A stretch of DNA of 64,000 bases from an uncultured Acetobacterium sp. GTDB lineage: Bacteria > Bacillota > Clostridia > Eubacteriales > Eubacteriaceae. A program made the translations under genes and the position numbers. Within the stretch, counting starts at the first letter, position 1. The number at the start of each line of letters is the position of its first letter. Location: assembly GCF_963664135.1 (NCBI RefSeq), contig NZ_OY760905.1, positions 1,886,736 through 1,950,735 of the forward strand, given 5' to 3'. This document shows positions 1 through 8,620 of this stretch, one piece after another. The notes under the pieces were generated by a model, which was not told the origin of the DNA, made no database searches, and saw only the letters and a program-made list of their open reading frames with translations.

Positions 1-2183
1 CATTCAAAATAACATTATTCTGATCAACGCAGTCGGACTAGCTGCTATTATTGGTGTGATTACGTTGGGGCTCAGACAAATCTCCAACAAAGTATCAAAT
101 CTTGCCATAATTGCCCAGCGCCTTGTTATTGACGATAACAGAGGCACTTCCCAAATAGAAAAAAACCCATAACCAACTGGATAAACTCAGTGATATGTTG
201 GTTATAATTGAAAAAAAAACAAAACGACACACGGAAGTTGCTCAAAAAATTGCAGCTGGTGATTTTTCCGAAGCAATTGCGCCCTCGTCCAAATCAGATC
301 CTCTGGAAAGCAGCCTCACATCCATCCAGAAATCTGTCGGCTTTGTTCTTGACTACCTGATGCAATTGCCTGAACTGGTGGAAATGGAAAGCTGTTTTGA
401 TCTCAAACAGGAAGCTACCTTGGCTGGCAATTATCGAAAAGCTACTGACCAGCTCAATCTGGCCATGAATTTGGTATCCAGTAAAAGAGATTATTTTCAG
501 GCAGTCCTTGATGCCATGCCTTATCGCGTAACAGCCGTTGACAATGATTCGAAAATTACGTTTCTCAATAAAACACTTGCTGATTTAATGAAGATAACTG
601 GTACTGCCGCACATCGTGAAGACATGTATGGCACTGATTGCTCAGATTGTAATCTGCAAATGTGCAAGACCGAAAATTGTGGCATTACTGCATTCAAAAA
701 AAGTGGTCGAACTGAATATCCCTTTGAATTTAGAGACCGCTACTATCGTATGGATACAAACGCAATTTTAAATAGAAAGGGCGAAACGATTGGGTATCTG
801 GAAATCTCTCACGACACGACACCAACCGAAAGTGTGGCCCACTATACAAAAAAAGAAGTTCAACGACTAGAGGAGAACTTAGAACGATTATCCTCCGGAA
901 ATCTGGATTTCAATATCGCTATTCAGGAGCCAAATGAATATACCCATGATACCTATAAACAGTTTATGACCATCGAAAATAATTTGATCCGTGTAAAAGA
1001 TTCAATTAGTGATCTCATCGAAGATGCGACCCAGCTCACCCGGGCAGCAATCCGCGGTGAATTGAACACCCGGGCTGATGAAATGCGTTTCGGTGGGGCT
1101 TGGCAGAAACTGATTAAGGGTATGAATGGTATTCTTGAAAAAATTTCAAAACCAATCGATGCCGTTGTGGCTACCATGGATGAAATGTCTGAGGGAAATT
1201 TGGACGCGGCTGTGAGCGGAAACTATAAGGGCAGTTTTGAATTATTAAAAACCTCAGTTAATACAATGGGCAGCCGATTTAAAACTGTTGTCACTGAAAT
1301 TTCGGCGATTACTGAAGAGATTGGTAATGGGAATCTAAATATTCGTGATGTCCGAGTGTATCAAGGCGATTTCAATGCCATTTCTATTTCCCTCAATACG
1401 ATTCTTGAAAAATTAAATGCGCTATTGGGTGACATCAACGATGCTGCTGAACAAGTTAATGCCGGAGCTAATCAGATATCTGACAGCAGCCAATCATTGG
1501 CTCAAGGCTCTACCGAGCAAGCCAGCTCAATTCAGGAACTAACCGCATCCATCACTGAAATCGCCGACCAGACTAAGAACAATGCAGTTGATGCAAACAA
1601 GGCAAGCGCATTAGCTGCTGAAGTTATGGAAAATGCCGATCAAGGTAATCGTCAGATGATCGAAATGTAGCAATCGATGGTCGATATTAACAAATCTTCC
1701 GCCGATATTTCAAAAATCATTAAAGTCATTGATGATATTGCCTTCCAAACTAACATTCTTGCTCTAAATGCTGCCGTTGAAGCGGCTCGGGCTGGACAGC
1801 ATGGCAAGGGATTTGCAGTCGTCGCTGAGGAAGTAAGAACATTAGCGGCCCGAAGTGCTGACGCTGCCAAAGAAACGACCTTGTTAATCGAAGGTTCCAT
1901 CAACAAGGTTCAGAAAGGCACCAGAATAGCTGATGAAACAGCCATAGCGCTCGATCAAATCGTCGCTGGTGTTGGCCAGGTTAATGGCTTGATTAGCAAT
2001 ATTGCCACTTCTTCCAATGAACAAGCCACCGGTATTGCCCAGATCAATATGGGTGTTGAACAGGTTGCCCATGTTGTCCAGCAGAACTCAGCGACCGCTG
2101 AGCAAAGTGCGGCGGCCAGTGAAGAATTATCTGGTCAATCGGTTTTATTAAAACAAATGATTGATCAGTTTCAGCTGCGATAA
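1..2183 (+). pseudogene. Methyl-accepting chemotaxis protein, disrupted by a frameshift and an in-frame TAG
   Basis: The gene enters from upstream of the window. The first reading frame (codons starting at base 2) gives a membrane segment (IILINAVGLAAIIGVITLG) and ends at TAA 170-172. The frame that continues the protein opens only after base 158. Removing one A from the A7 run at 159-165 joins them smoothly as IEKTHNQLDKLSDMLV. From 195 the frame carries a PAS-like sensor with a Cys cluster (C-x2-C-x4-C-x4-C near 648-681), several HAMP-like segments, then the signalling helix. TAG at 1668-1670 interrupts that helix; the same frame resumes at once with the conserved hairpin tip ([20 protein letters not shown]). 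The neighbouring residues (MIEM-stop-QSM) suggest CAG became TAG. An intact version would be a membrane chemoreceptor signalling to CheA/CheW. A sequencing slip could explain the A7 lesion, but the TAG is a separate substitution. Confidence 0.85.
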
Positions 2184-2212
2184 TCCTATCCAATGTGTCT
2201 CTTCACACCACC

Positions 2213-2250
2213 AAAAAAACAGCGGACTGATACAAAGTCCGCTGTTTTTG
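2213..2250 (+). terminator. Intrinsic terminator after the chemoreceptor gene
   Basis: A 9-bp perfect stem (ACAGCGGAC with GTCCGCTGT) around a 9-base loop is followed by a T run, 36 bases after the chemoreceptor stop codon. A-richness on the other side means it could also work for the converging glutamate dehydrogenase gene. Confidence 0.85.
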
Positions 2251-2352
2251 GGTGAGGTGGATGTTATTACCTTTATAATTTAATCCTTGAACCTTGAAAT
2301 AAAATTGAAAATGAAGGCTCAATCTCAAAACATGATCGAACAATACTATCCA

Positions 2353-3612
2353 TCACGGGAAGATTCCTTTGATTTCTTCAGCGTAGATCAATCGTTTTAA
2401 AGCAATAATATAGGCTGCCATCCGCAATGAGCAATGGGATTGCTGGTGTTCTTCGATGATCTCCAGAAAAGCAGCGGACATAATCTTTTCCAGCGTTTTA
2501 TTGACTTGATCCCGATTCCAGGTTAAGATCTGAATATTTTGCACCCACTCAAAATAAGAGACAATCACACCACCGCTATTGGCAAAGATATCCGGCATCA
2601 GCACAATGCCTCGTTCTTCCAACAACGCATCTGCTTCCACACTGGTCGGTCCGTTGGCCCCCTCAATAATATAGGAACATTGCAGTTTTTCAGCGTTTTC
2701 TGCATGGATCTGATTCTCCAGCGCCGCCGGAATCAGTACATCGCATTTACAGGTCAACACCTCTTCATGCGAAATATGGCTGACCCCCTCTTTCTGATAA
2801 TCTTTTAACTGCCTGCCTTTAATCTCCAGAAACTCAAATATTTCATCAGCATCCAGGCCGTTTTCGCAGTAGATGCCCCCAGAAACATCGCTCAAAGCGA
2901 CAATTTTACTGCCCCGATGAAAAAGAATCCGGGCCGCATTCCCACCGACGTTGCCCATCCCGGAAATCGCCACCGAGATGTCTTCCAGCTTCTTGCCATC
3001 CCGTTCCAGAATCAGTTTGGTACTGATGGCCACGCCCCTGCCAGTGGCCGAGTTTCGTCCTTTGGAGCCCCCCAGCTCCAACGGTTTACCAGTGACCACC
3101 CCGGGGCAAGGTTTGCCTTTTAACATGCTATAAGTATCCAGAATCCAGGCCATGGTTTGTGAGTTGGTATTGACGTCCGGTGCTGGTATGTCGGTATCTG
3201 CTCCGATTAACGGTTCAATGGCAAAGGCGTAGCGCCTTGTCAGTTTGCGGAGTTCCCGTAAGGACAAGGTATCCGGATCCACCCGCACCCCGCCTTTGGC
3301 CCCGCCGTAGGGAATATTGACCACGGCACATTTCAAGGACATCCAGGTTGCCAGTGCCTTTACTTCATTTAAATTACAGTCCTGATGAAACCGGATTCCC
3401 CCTTTAAATGGCCCCCGGATATTGGAGTGTTGCACCCGATATCCTTCAAACACCTGTACTGTTCCATCATCCATTTCGACGGGCAAATATACTTTTGTTT
3501 CCCGCTGGGGATTCTTAATGATATCGAACATATATTGATTCATCCCGCCAATTTCCATTGCCTCTGTCATTACATCTACCACGTTTAAATATGGATCATA
3601 GAATTCTCTCAT
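2353..3612 (-). CDS. gdhA: Glutamate dehydrogenase (Glu/Leu/Phe/Val dehydrogenase family)
   Basis: Predicted cytosolic enzyme interconverting glutamate with 2-oxoglutarate and ammonia. The 419 residues match the usual length of the hexameric small GDH class. The dimerisation/substrate domain is N-terminal, with the glycine-rich catalytic lysine motif PYGGAKGGVRVDP at about 101-113. The Rossmann domain follows with GMGNVGG near 215, and SGGVIVSYFEWVQN lies near the C-terminus. The ATG is preceded by AGGAG. An Lrp-type regulator is transcribed divergently and is a plausible controller. Cofactor preference (NAD or NADP) and the biosynthetic or catabolic role cannot be decided from sequence alone; the family also contains leucine and phenylalanine dehydrogenases, but length and motifs favour GDH. 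Confidence 0.93.
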   Translation of the reverse strand: MREFYDPYLNVVDVMTEAMEIGGMNQYMFDIIKNPQRETKVYLPVEMDDGTVQVFEGYRVQHSNIRGPFKGGIRFHQDCNLNEVKALATWMSLKCAVVNIPYGGAKGGVRVDPDTLSLRELRKLTRRYAFAIEPLIGADTDIPAPDVNTNSQTMAWILDTYSMLKGKPCPGVVTGKPLELGGSKGRNSATGRGVAISTKLILERDGKKLEDISVAISGMGNVGGNAARILFHRGSKIVALSDVSGGIYCENGLDADEIFEFLEIKGRQLKDYQKEGVSHISHEEVLTCKCDVLIPAALENQIHAENAEKLQCSYIIEGANGPTSVEADALLEERGIVLMPDIFANSGGVIVSYFEWVQNIQILTWNRDQVNKTLEKIMSAAFLEIIEEHQQSHCSLRMAAYIIALKRLIYAEEIKGIFP

Positions 3613-3660
3613 ACGATTGTCTCCTGTTTACGATTTATTGTTGTCCATCAACTGGGGATA

Positions 3661-3690
3661 ATCATAAACTTAAAAGCTAAGCACTGTCAA
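3661..3690 (-). promoter_or_regulatory. Sigma-A-type promoter for glutamate dehydrogenase
   Basis: On the minus strand TTGACA (3690-3685) and TATGAT (3666-3661) are separated by 18 bases. Transcription would start near 3654, giving a leader of about 40 bases before the ATG. It sits in the AT-rich divergent region shared with the Lrp-type gene. Confidence 0.7.
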
Positions 3691-3859
3691 TGAGTAAGTA
3701 TAAAACCATGATGCCTAATTATTTTAAGCAGAACCACCTAATTATATAAGTTATTTCGCTTTCTAACTTAATTTAATTATGTTAGAATTATCTTGGTATT
3801 TTTATTCATTTACTTAAAAATAGTCGTTTCGCAAAACAAATCAAACCCAGGAGTCTTTA

Positions 3860-4315
3860 ATGAAAAATAATGTATTGGATTCTATCAATCTGCAGATATT
3901 AAATTTACTGCAGAAAAATGGGCGGATATCAATCAAGGAACTTGCCGCCCAGGTCTACCTTTCCTCCCCAGCCGTTTCCTCCCGAATTGAACAACTTGAA
4001 AAAAACAACATCATTCAGGGTTATCAGGCCGTTATTGACCCCATAAAAATGGGGTACCATATCAAAGCGTTTGTCAATCTTGAAGTTGAGCCCGTCTGCA
4101 AAAAAGAGTTTTACCCCTATATTCAAACCTGTATTAATGTGATTGAATGCAATTGCGTCACCGGTGATTATTCGATGCTGCTGGAAGTACTCTTTCCCAG
4201 CACCTATGAATTGGATGCCTTCATTGGCGAACTGCAACGCTTCGGCCGAACCAAAACTCTGATTGTTTTCTCCACTTCAGTGGAACATCGGGGGATTGAG
4301 TTTTCCCTGGAATAA
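3860..4315 (+). CDS. Lrp/AsnC family transcriptional regulator
   Basis: A 151-residue protein of normal Lrp/AsnC length. The N-terminal winged helix (about 5-60) begins ILNLLQKNGRISIKELA and continues into the recognition helix region LSSPAVSSRIEQLEKNNII. The RAM ligand-binding domain (about 65-150) contains NVIECNCVTGDYSMLLEV, the usual position of the amino-acid pocket. AGGAG precedes the ATG. It is divergent from glutamate dehydrogenase, so it may adjust that gene in response to an amino acid; this is inference from position only. It converges on leuA, which has its own leucine-responsive leader. Confidence 0.9.
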   Translation: MKNNVLDSINLQILNLLQKNGRISIKELAAQVYLSSPAVSSRIEQLEKNNIIQGYQAVIDPIKMGYHIKAFVNLEVEPVCKKEFYPYIQTCINVIECNCVTGDYSMLLEVLFPSTYELDAFIGELQRFGRTKTLIVFSTSVEHRGIEFSLE

Positions 4316-4376
4316 ATTTTAATTGCTTTTTTTCTATTTGACCCAATCTTGCAAAGAAGACAAAAAAACTTAACTT

Positions 4377-5909
4377 TTAATTATCACGAGCTTGTTCCAG
4401 TACCATTTTATTGACGGCATTAATCAGTGATAAAGCACTGGCCTGCATCACATCCTGTTCAATGGCCTTCCCTGAAAACAATTGATCGTGACAGCGAATT
4501 TGAGTGGTAACCTTTCCCAGACTGCCTTTCCCCCGGCTTAAGCTATTGATCCGGTAATCGATGAGTTCAATCGGTGTACCAATGGCTTCCATAATAGCGC
4601 CATAAAGGGCATCAATGACACCGGAGCCATTCTGACTCGTTACAACTTCTTGATCACCTCGAGTCAGCTTCACCGTCGCCGAAGGCAATCCGCCAATGAC
4701 CTTCAACTCATAATCGACCAGCTGCCATAATTCCGGACTGTTGCTGCTGGGGATGGCACTGCTATTTAACAGCATCAACACATCATTATCATAAATTTCT
4801 TTTTTGGCATCGGCCATGGCTAAAAACTGCTGATAGATTTCCGTCTGGGCTTCTTCGGGAATATCAAAGCCCAGACGCTTTGTTACGTGCATAAAAGCAT
4901 GGCGGCCGGATCTGGCGGTGAGGACAATTTCCATTGCCGGTGCCCCGATGGTTTCCGGATCCATAATTTCATAGACATCTTTTGATTTGAGTAACCCATC
5001 CTGATGGATTCCCGAAGAATGAGCAAAGGCATTTTCCCCAGTGATGGCCTTATTCACCTGGATATCCAACCCCATGGTAGCACTGACCATCCGGGAGGTT
5101 TCATAAATCTGCCGGGTATCTACTGTAGTATGTCCACCATAATAATCTTCATGAAGTTGAATCCCCATGATCACTTCCTCTAATGAAGTATTCCCAGCCC
5201 GTTCGCCAATCCCATTGATGGTACATTCTACCTTATCCGCTCCGTTTTTGACCGCGGCCAGGGTATTGGCAGTGGCTAGACCGGTGTCATTATGACAATG
5301 AACACTGAGCATCACCTGAGGGTCGAGATTTTTCAAACGGTCATTGATCTGATAGATCAGTTTCCCGAATTCTTCAGGAATAGCGAAACCTACTGTATCC
5401 GGCACGTTGATAATGGTAGCTCCTGCGTTCACCACCGCTTCAATGGTTTGCCAGAGATACTCAAACTCCGAGCGACTGGCATCTTCCAGGGAATACTGAA
5501 CCTGGGGAAGCAGACTACTGGCATATTTAACCGCTCCGACCCCCATCTCAATGACCTGGCCGGGTGTCTTTCTGAATTTCTTGGCGACGTGAACATCCGA
5601 CGATCCCAGGACAATATGAATCAGTGGATTTTCGGCCTCCCGGATACTCTCATAAACGCAGTCAATATCTGATTGGACTGCCCGCCCCAGGGCAGCAATC
5701 CAGACGTCCTTTCCGATTTTGCGACTGATCGCCTGAACAGCTTCAAAATCTCCCTGGGATGATGAAGGGAACCCCACCTCCATCATATCCACCTTCATTT
5801 TTGCAATCTGCTCGGCCACCTCTAACTTTTCGGCCAGATTCAATTTGGCTCCCGGTACCTGTTCCCCATCTCTTAAGGTTGTGTCGAATACATAAATTTT
5901 TCGTGACAT
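4377..5909 (-). CDS. leuA: 2-isopropylmalate synthase
   Basis: Condenses acetyl-CoA with 2-oxoisovalerate in the first committed step of leucine synthesis, in the cytosol. The 510 residues fit the long LeuA type with a C-terminal regulatory domain. The TIM barrel carries TTLRDGEQVPG (about 10-20), the metal-site motif SVHCHNDTG (about 205) and GIGERAGNTSLEE (about 235); the subdomain has HSSGIHQDG. The last 130 or so residues are the LeuA dimer domain where leucine usually inhibits. The T-box leader upstream with a CUC specifier supports leucine synthase rather than citramalate or homocitrate synthase. No other leu genes lie next to it here. Confidence 0.93.
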   Translation of the reverse strand: MSRKIYVFDTTLRDGEQVPGAKLNLAEKLEVAEQIAKMKVDMMEVGFPSSSQGDFEAVQAISRKIGKDVWIAALGRAVQSDIDCVYESIREAENPLIHIVLGSSDVHVAKKFRKTPGQVIEMGVGAVKYASSLLPQVQYSLEDASRSEFEYLWQTIEAVVNAGATIINVPDTVGFAIPEEFGKLIYQINDRLKNLDPQVMLSVHCHNDTGLATANTLAAVKNGADKVECTINGIGERAGNTSLEEVIMGIQLHEDYYGGHTTVDTRQIYETSRMVSATMGLDIQVNKAITGENAFAHSSGIHQDGLLKSKDVYEIMDPETIGAPAMEIVLTARSGRHAFMHVTKRLGFDIPEEAQTEIYQQFLAMADAKKEIYDNDVLMLLNSSAIPSSNSPELWQLVDYELKVIGGLPSATVKLTRGDQEVVTSQNGSGVIDALYGAIMEAIGTPIELIDYRINSLSRGKGSLGKVTTQIRCHDQLFSGKAIEQDVMQASALSLINAVNKMVLEQARDN

Positions 5910-5936
5910 ACGCTTGCTCCTTTTTTGAATTTTGTG

Positions 5937-5983
5937 TAAAAAAGCTCCCTCTTCATCTCAATCAGAGACGAAAAGGGAGCTTT
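5937..5983 (-). terminator. Second T-box terminator of the leuA leader
   Basis: Minus-strand stem with arms AAAGCTCCCTTTTCGTCTC and GAGATGAAGAGGGAGCTTT, followed by T residues, 28 bases before the leuA start codon. The 5' arm competes with the canonical antiterminator containing TGGTACCGCG. Confidence 0.9.
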
Positions 5984-6080
5984 CCGCGGTACCACTCTTA
6001 TTCATACAGGGGACTGTATGCACTTTCTCGATACCCTTTATGCTTCCCATGAAAGACTAATTATAGAAAAAAATTTGTAT

Positions 6081-6110
6081 AAAAAAACGCCTGTCTCAAA
6101 CGAGACAGAC
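6081..6110 (-). terminator. First T-box terminator of the leuA leader
   Basis: Minus-strand stem GTCTGTCTC/GAGACAGGC (loop GTTT) followed by seven T residues. Its 5' arm overlaps the bases that would form the first antiterminator with AGAG...CAGA. Confidence 0.85.
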
Positions 6111-6376
6111 GAAAATCTGCTATACCACTCTTTTTATATATTAGCCTTCAATACGGGTTTAATAAAACCGATATCCATCCCCTGTAACGGTGGGCTTCCG
6201 TCTTAACCTACTTTTTCACTGAATTTGGTATTAGAATCGTTTCATCAGCGACATTTCAGCAAGCAACTCCAAGGTGAGTTCATCATCTTCTGATTTCTGC
6301 TTCGCACCACCCAGCAGATCTCTGAAAATCATCGAACAACTACTATTCCTCATCAACGTTTTTTTATATTCTGTTT

Positions 6377-6405
6377 ATCATAAACGAATCAAGTCCGTTT
6401 GTCAA
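6377..6405 (-). promoter_or_regulatory. Promoter of the leuA T-box transcript
   Basis: Minus-strand TTGACA (6405-6400), a 17-base spacer and TATGAT (6382-6377) form a near-consensus sigma-A promoter. Transcription would start near 6370, just before Stem I. The bases from 6406 to about 6560 are AT-rich and show no other gene. Confidence 0.85.
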
Positions 6406-6576
6406 CCCTATAAAACTGAAAAAGCCACCTTTTAACGTGCACTTTAAAGGCGATTTCGGTAATTCATCTCTAGCAAACCCATTTTAAAGATAACTTCCAT
6501 AGTTCACCAAAAATATGCTAAAATAAGATCAATTAATATCAATGCTTAATACCGCTGTTTCAAGGAGGATTTCACA

Positions 6577-6669
6577 TTGTCTGAAAAAATCGTTATGGTC
6601 ATCTCTAACTTTGTACCCCTTGACTTAGTTGTCCGCCACTGCATCGCCAATAATTCAAGCGATCGATAA
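6577..6669 (+). CDS. Possible 30-codon upstream reading frame coupled to the AraC regulator gene
   Basis: A strong ribosome-binding site AAGGAGG lies 8 bases before TTG at 6577. The frame encodes 30 residues beginning MSEKIVMVISNFVPLDLVV and ends with TAA four bases before an ATG that can start the AraC-family protein, which lacks its own good ribosome-binding site. A leader peptide providing translational coupling is the simplest reading. The alternative is a frameshift that removed the original N-terminus of the AraC protein. No family was recognised. Confidence 0.45.
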   Translation: MSEKIVMVISNFVPLDLVVRHCIANNSSDR

Positions 6670-6673
6670 CCCG

Positions 6674-7414
6674 ATGAAATATTATAAATCTGACAAACAC
6701 AAAATTGAATTCACTTTTTTGGACAGTACCAGCCTTTCTTTTGAGAGTCATAATCACATCTCAATTTACGCCGTCGGTTTGATCGTTGATGGCAGTGTTT
6801 TGGTTACTAAAGATGATATTGCCCAAAAATGCACTTGCGGGGATTTATTTATTATTCCGCCATACCTGCTTCATTCAATCCTTCCAACTTCTGGAAAATA
6901 TTCCATTATAACCTTATGCCTTGGCACTGAATTTCTGGACACCAATAATTTAAGGGATGGACAAACGCTGCTGATCGATCTTGCTGACCAACTCATTCAG
7001 GATGGAATTCTGACAGCTCTGCAAGTCGATGCTTTTGCCGCCGCCCTGGAGTTGGTGTATGTGGTGCATAGCGAAATTAATTTTGAATCTAACCCGATGA
7101 TTTCCCAAACTAGGGACTTTATCGAAGCTCAACCAGAAGACGCCGTCTCACTTGATGAATTATCTGATAAGATATTTATCAGTAAATATTACCTGATCCG
7201 AGAATTCAAAAAAACCATCGGTTTATCACCACACCGATTTCAGATTCAGAATCGCATTCGAAAATCCCAGCATCTTCTTCAAAATGGGGCAACCATTACT
7301 GCCGTGGCAATAGCTATGGGATTTTATGATCAGAGTCATTTTATTAAATATTTCAAAAAAATAGTGGGCATCACACCCACTGAATATATCGATTCACTGA
7401 AAGTGCTGGATTAA
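6674..7414 (+). CDS. AraC family transcriptional regulator with cupin-type N-terminus
   Basis: A DNA-binding regulator of about 246 residues. The N-terminal half (to about 120) looks like a cupin sensor (CTCGDLFIIPPYLLHSI). The C-terminal 100 residues are two helix-turn-helix units: SLDELSDKIFISKYYLIREF and, in the second, ITAVAIAMGFYDQSHFIKYF followed by GITPTEY. The ATG at 6674 is chosen because a short frame with a strong Shine-Dalgarno ends just before it; an in-frame TTG at 6629 would add 15 residues. It is followed on the same strand by a cupin gene that it may control. The inducer is unknown. Confidence 0.85.
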   Translation: MKYYKSDKHKIEFTFLDSTSLSFESHNHISIYAVGLIVDGSVLVTKDDIAQKCTCGDLFIIPPYLLHSILPTSGKYSIITLCLGTEFLDTNNLRDGQTLLIDLADQLIQDGILTALQVDAFAAALELVYVVHSEINFESNPMISQTRDFIEAQPEDAVSLDELSDKIFISKYYLIREFKKTIGLSPHRFQIQNRIRKSQHLLQNGATITAVAIAMGFYDQSHFIKYFKKIVGITPTEYIDSLKVLD

Positions 7415-7517
7415 TGGGCAATTTTTTACAATCGCTTGTGACACATCTTTGCTATATTTGTTGTAGAAAGCACGATCTGATAAAGACGTGCAACTAAACA
7501 AAAGCGAGGTATTTAAA

Positions 7518-7910
7518 ATGAACAAAGCCGAAACCTTCACCCAGTTTAACAACGGCGTATTGGTAATTCCCGGTTATAAAAAAGAATTCAGTGATATTCC
7601 CTGGTCAAAGCATCCCACATTTGACGGCGTGGGATTGAAACACATCGTCACCGCCCAGGATACAAATGGACAATTCAGTTATCATCTTGTAAGGGTTGCT
7701 CCTAATAAAAGACTTGAAAATCACACCCATGAAAAACAATTGGAGACCCATGAAGTGATCGGCGGTTCTGGAACATGTATCAATGCCGGAACAAGTATCC
7801 CCTATCAAGCTGGCACCCTCTCGATTATGCCAGCCGGTATCGAACATCAGGTAACCGCCGGTAATGATGGGCTTTGTTTGTTCGCAAAATTTTTCCCGGC
7901 ATTGTGCTAA
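7518..7910 (+). CDS. Cupin domain protein
   Basis: A single-domain beta-barrel protein of 130 residues. Metal ligands typical of cupins are visible: the first motif HTHEKQLETHEV and the second, later histidine in MPAGIEHQV. Start at 7518 is preferred because GCGAGG sits 8 bases upstream; an in-frame GTG at 7488 lacks a site. It lies about 100 bases after the AraC-type regulator and ends in a terminator, so the two form a small unit. The cupin fold alone does not predict substrate; a small-molecule binding or isomerase role is possible. Confidence 0.8.
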   Translation: MNKAETFTQFNNGVLVIPGYKKEFSDIPWSKHPTFDGVGLKHIVTAQDTNGQFSYHLVRVAPNKRLENHTHEKQLETHEVIGGSGTCINAGTSIPYQAGTLSIMPAGIEHQVTAGNDGLCLFAKFFPALC

Positions 7911-7963
7911 TTGATAGGCTATCTTATTCCTGACATTTTCGTTGTAAAAAAGATAACCACTAT

Positions 7964-7992
7964 ACAGAGGGCAAACGGTCCTCTGTTTTTCT
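7964..7992 (+). terminator. Terminator after the cupin gene
   Basis: Perfect 7-bp stem ACAGAGG/CCTCTGT with a 9-base loop, followed by a T-rich tract. Confidence 0.8.
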
Positions 7993-8157
7993 TTTTATAC
8001 TACGTTACCAAAGATTCTCCGCCTTCTTTTTATTACAGCGAATATTGTATTTCGCTAACAAATATATTATAATCTGCATATTGCTAAAGGTTTTACAACA
8101 AAAGAGTATTCACACTTCTTTAGAATCTGGCTTTTAGTATGAAAGGGGATCTTGTAT

Positions 8158-8466
8158 ATGGAAAATGGAGAAAAAAAGAAAAACTTATCAAACGGCACCT
8201 CCTGGTTTATCTGGGGTGGCGTTGCCGGGGTTTTTGCAATATCGAGTCGCAATACATTAGCGATCGTTATTTTCGCTGTCATTGCATGTTTATTGATCTT
8301 TGTCGGTCTGGGCAAAAGAAAAATATTTGATGAGACTTACTTAGAAGATAATTCTGCAGAATCAAGCAAAGAAATCGATGAACCTAATATGCTTTTAAAT
8401 GATGTGAAATATGATGTCATCCCAGAAGAAAAAAAAGATGATAATACCCCGCCCGAAGATCATTAA
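8158..8466 (+). CDS. Small membrane protein with acidic cytoplasmic tail
   Basis: A 102-residue protein of unrecognised family. The Shine-Dalgarno AAAGGGG lies 9 bases before the ATG at 8158, so the TTG six bases earlier is less likely. Residues about 15-52 are hydrophobic (SWFIWGGVAGVFAIS, a short polar break, then LAIVIFAVIACLLIFVGLG) and would form one or two membrane helices. The remaining 45 residues are strongly acidic and rich in E, D and K. The gene stands alone and ends in a strong hairpin. No function can be assigned. Confidence 0.65.
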   Translation: MENGEKKKNLSNGTSWFIWGGVAGVFAISSRNTLAIVIFAVIACLLIFVGLGKRKIFDETYLEDNSAESSKEIDEPNMLLNDVKYDVIPEEKKDDNTPPEDH

Positions 8467-8525
8467 AACGGCCTTCTTTCCGAAGTCATTTTAAGTTGTT
8501 TTACCACAAATTCCAACCCTAATCT

Positions 8526-8580
8526 AATCGGGTAGGAGGTTGACCATTAGTTGATCAGCCTCCTACCCGATTCTTCTTTT
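8526..8580 (+). terminator. Long-stem terminator after the small membrane protein
   Basis: An 18-base inverted repeat with one mismatch (AATCGGGTAGGAGG with CCTCCTACCCGATT, extended inward by TGA/TCA) is followed by TTCTTCTTTT. It also separates the plus-strand gene from the converging minus-strand genes. Confidence 0.85.
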
Positions 8581-8620
8581 CCGACTTAACACTCTGCCTT
8601 TGTCAAATCACCTATCAGCC

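Larger units (their letters stand above)
5937..6370 (-). promoter_or_regulatory. Leucine T-box leader with two antiterminator/terminator modules
   Basis: Read on the minus strand, the leader contains a full Stem I with the apical GGGTGGTGCGAAGCAG segment and the specifier region GAA-CTC-ACC (6281-6273), where CTC is a leucine codon. A Stem II region (GACGGAAGCCCACCGTTA) and a Stem III follow, then a first T-box AGAGTGGTATAGCAG (about 6130-6116) and terminator. After about 60 bases comes a short hairpin (6020-6003), a canonical second T-box AGAGTGGTACCGCGG and a second terminator. Uncharged tRNA-Leu should pair with the CTC specifier and the UGG bulge and allow leuA transcription. The second module has no Stem I of its own. 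Function is known for the T-box family; the two-module arrangement is read directly from sequence. Confidence 0.9.

Noticed and set aside
1668..1670. TAG read as pyrrolysine in the chemoreceptor
   Set aside because: No pyl genes are in the window, the position lies in a signalling helix where Gln fits, and a second lesion (A7 slip) already breaks the gene.
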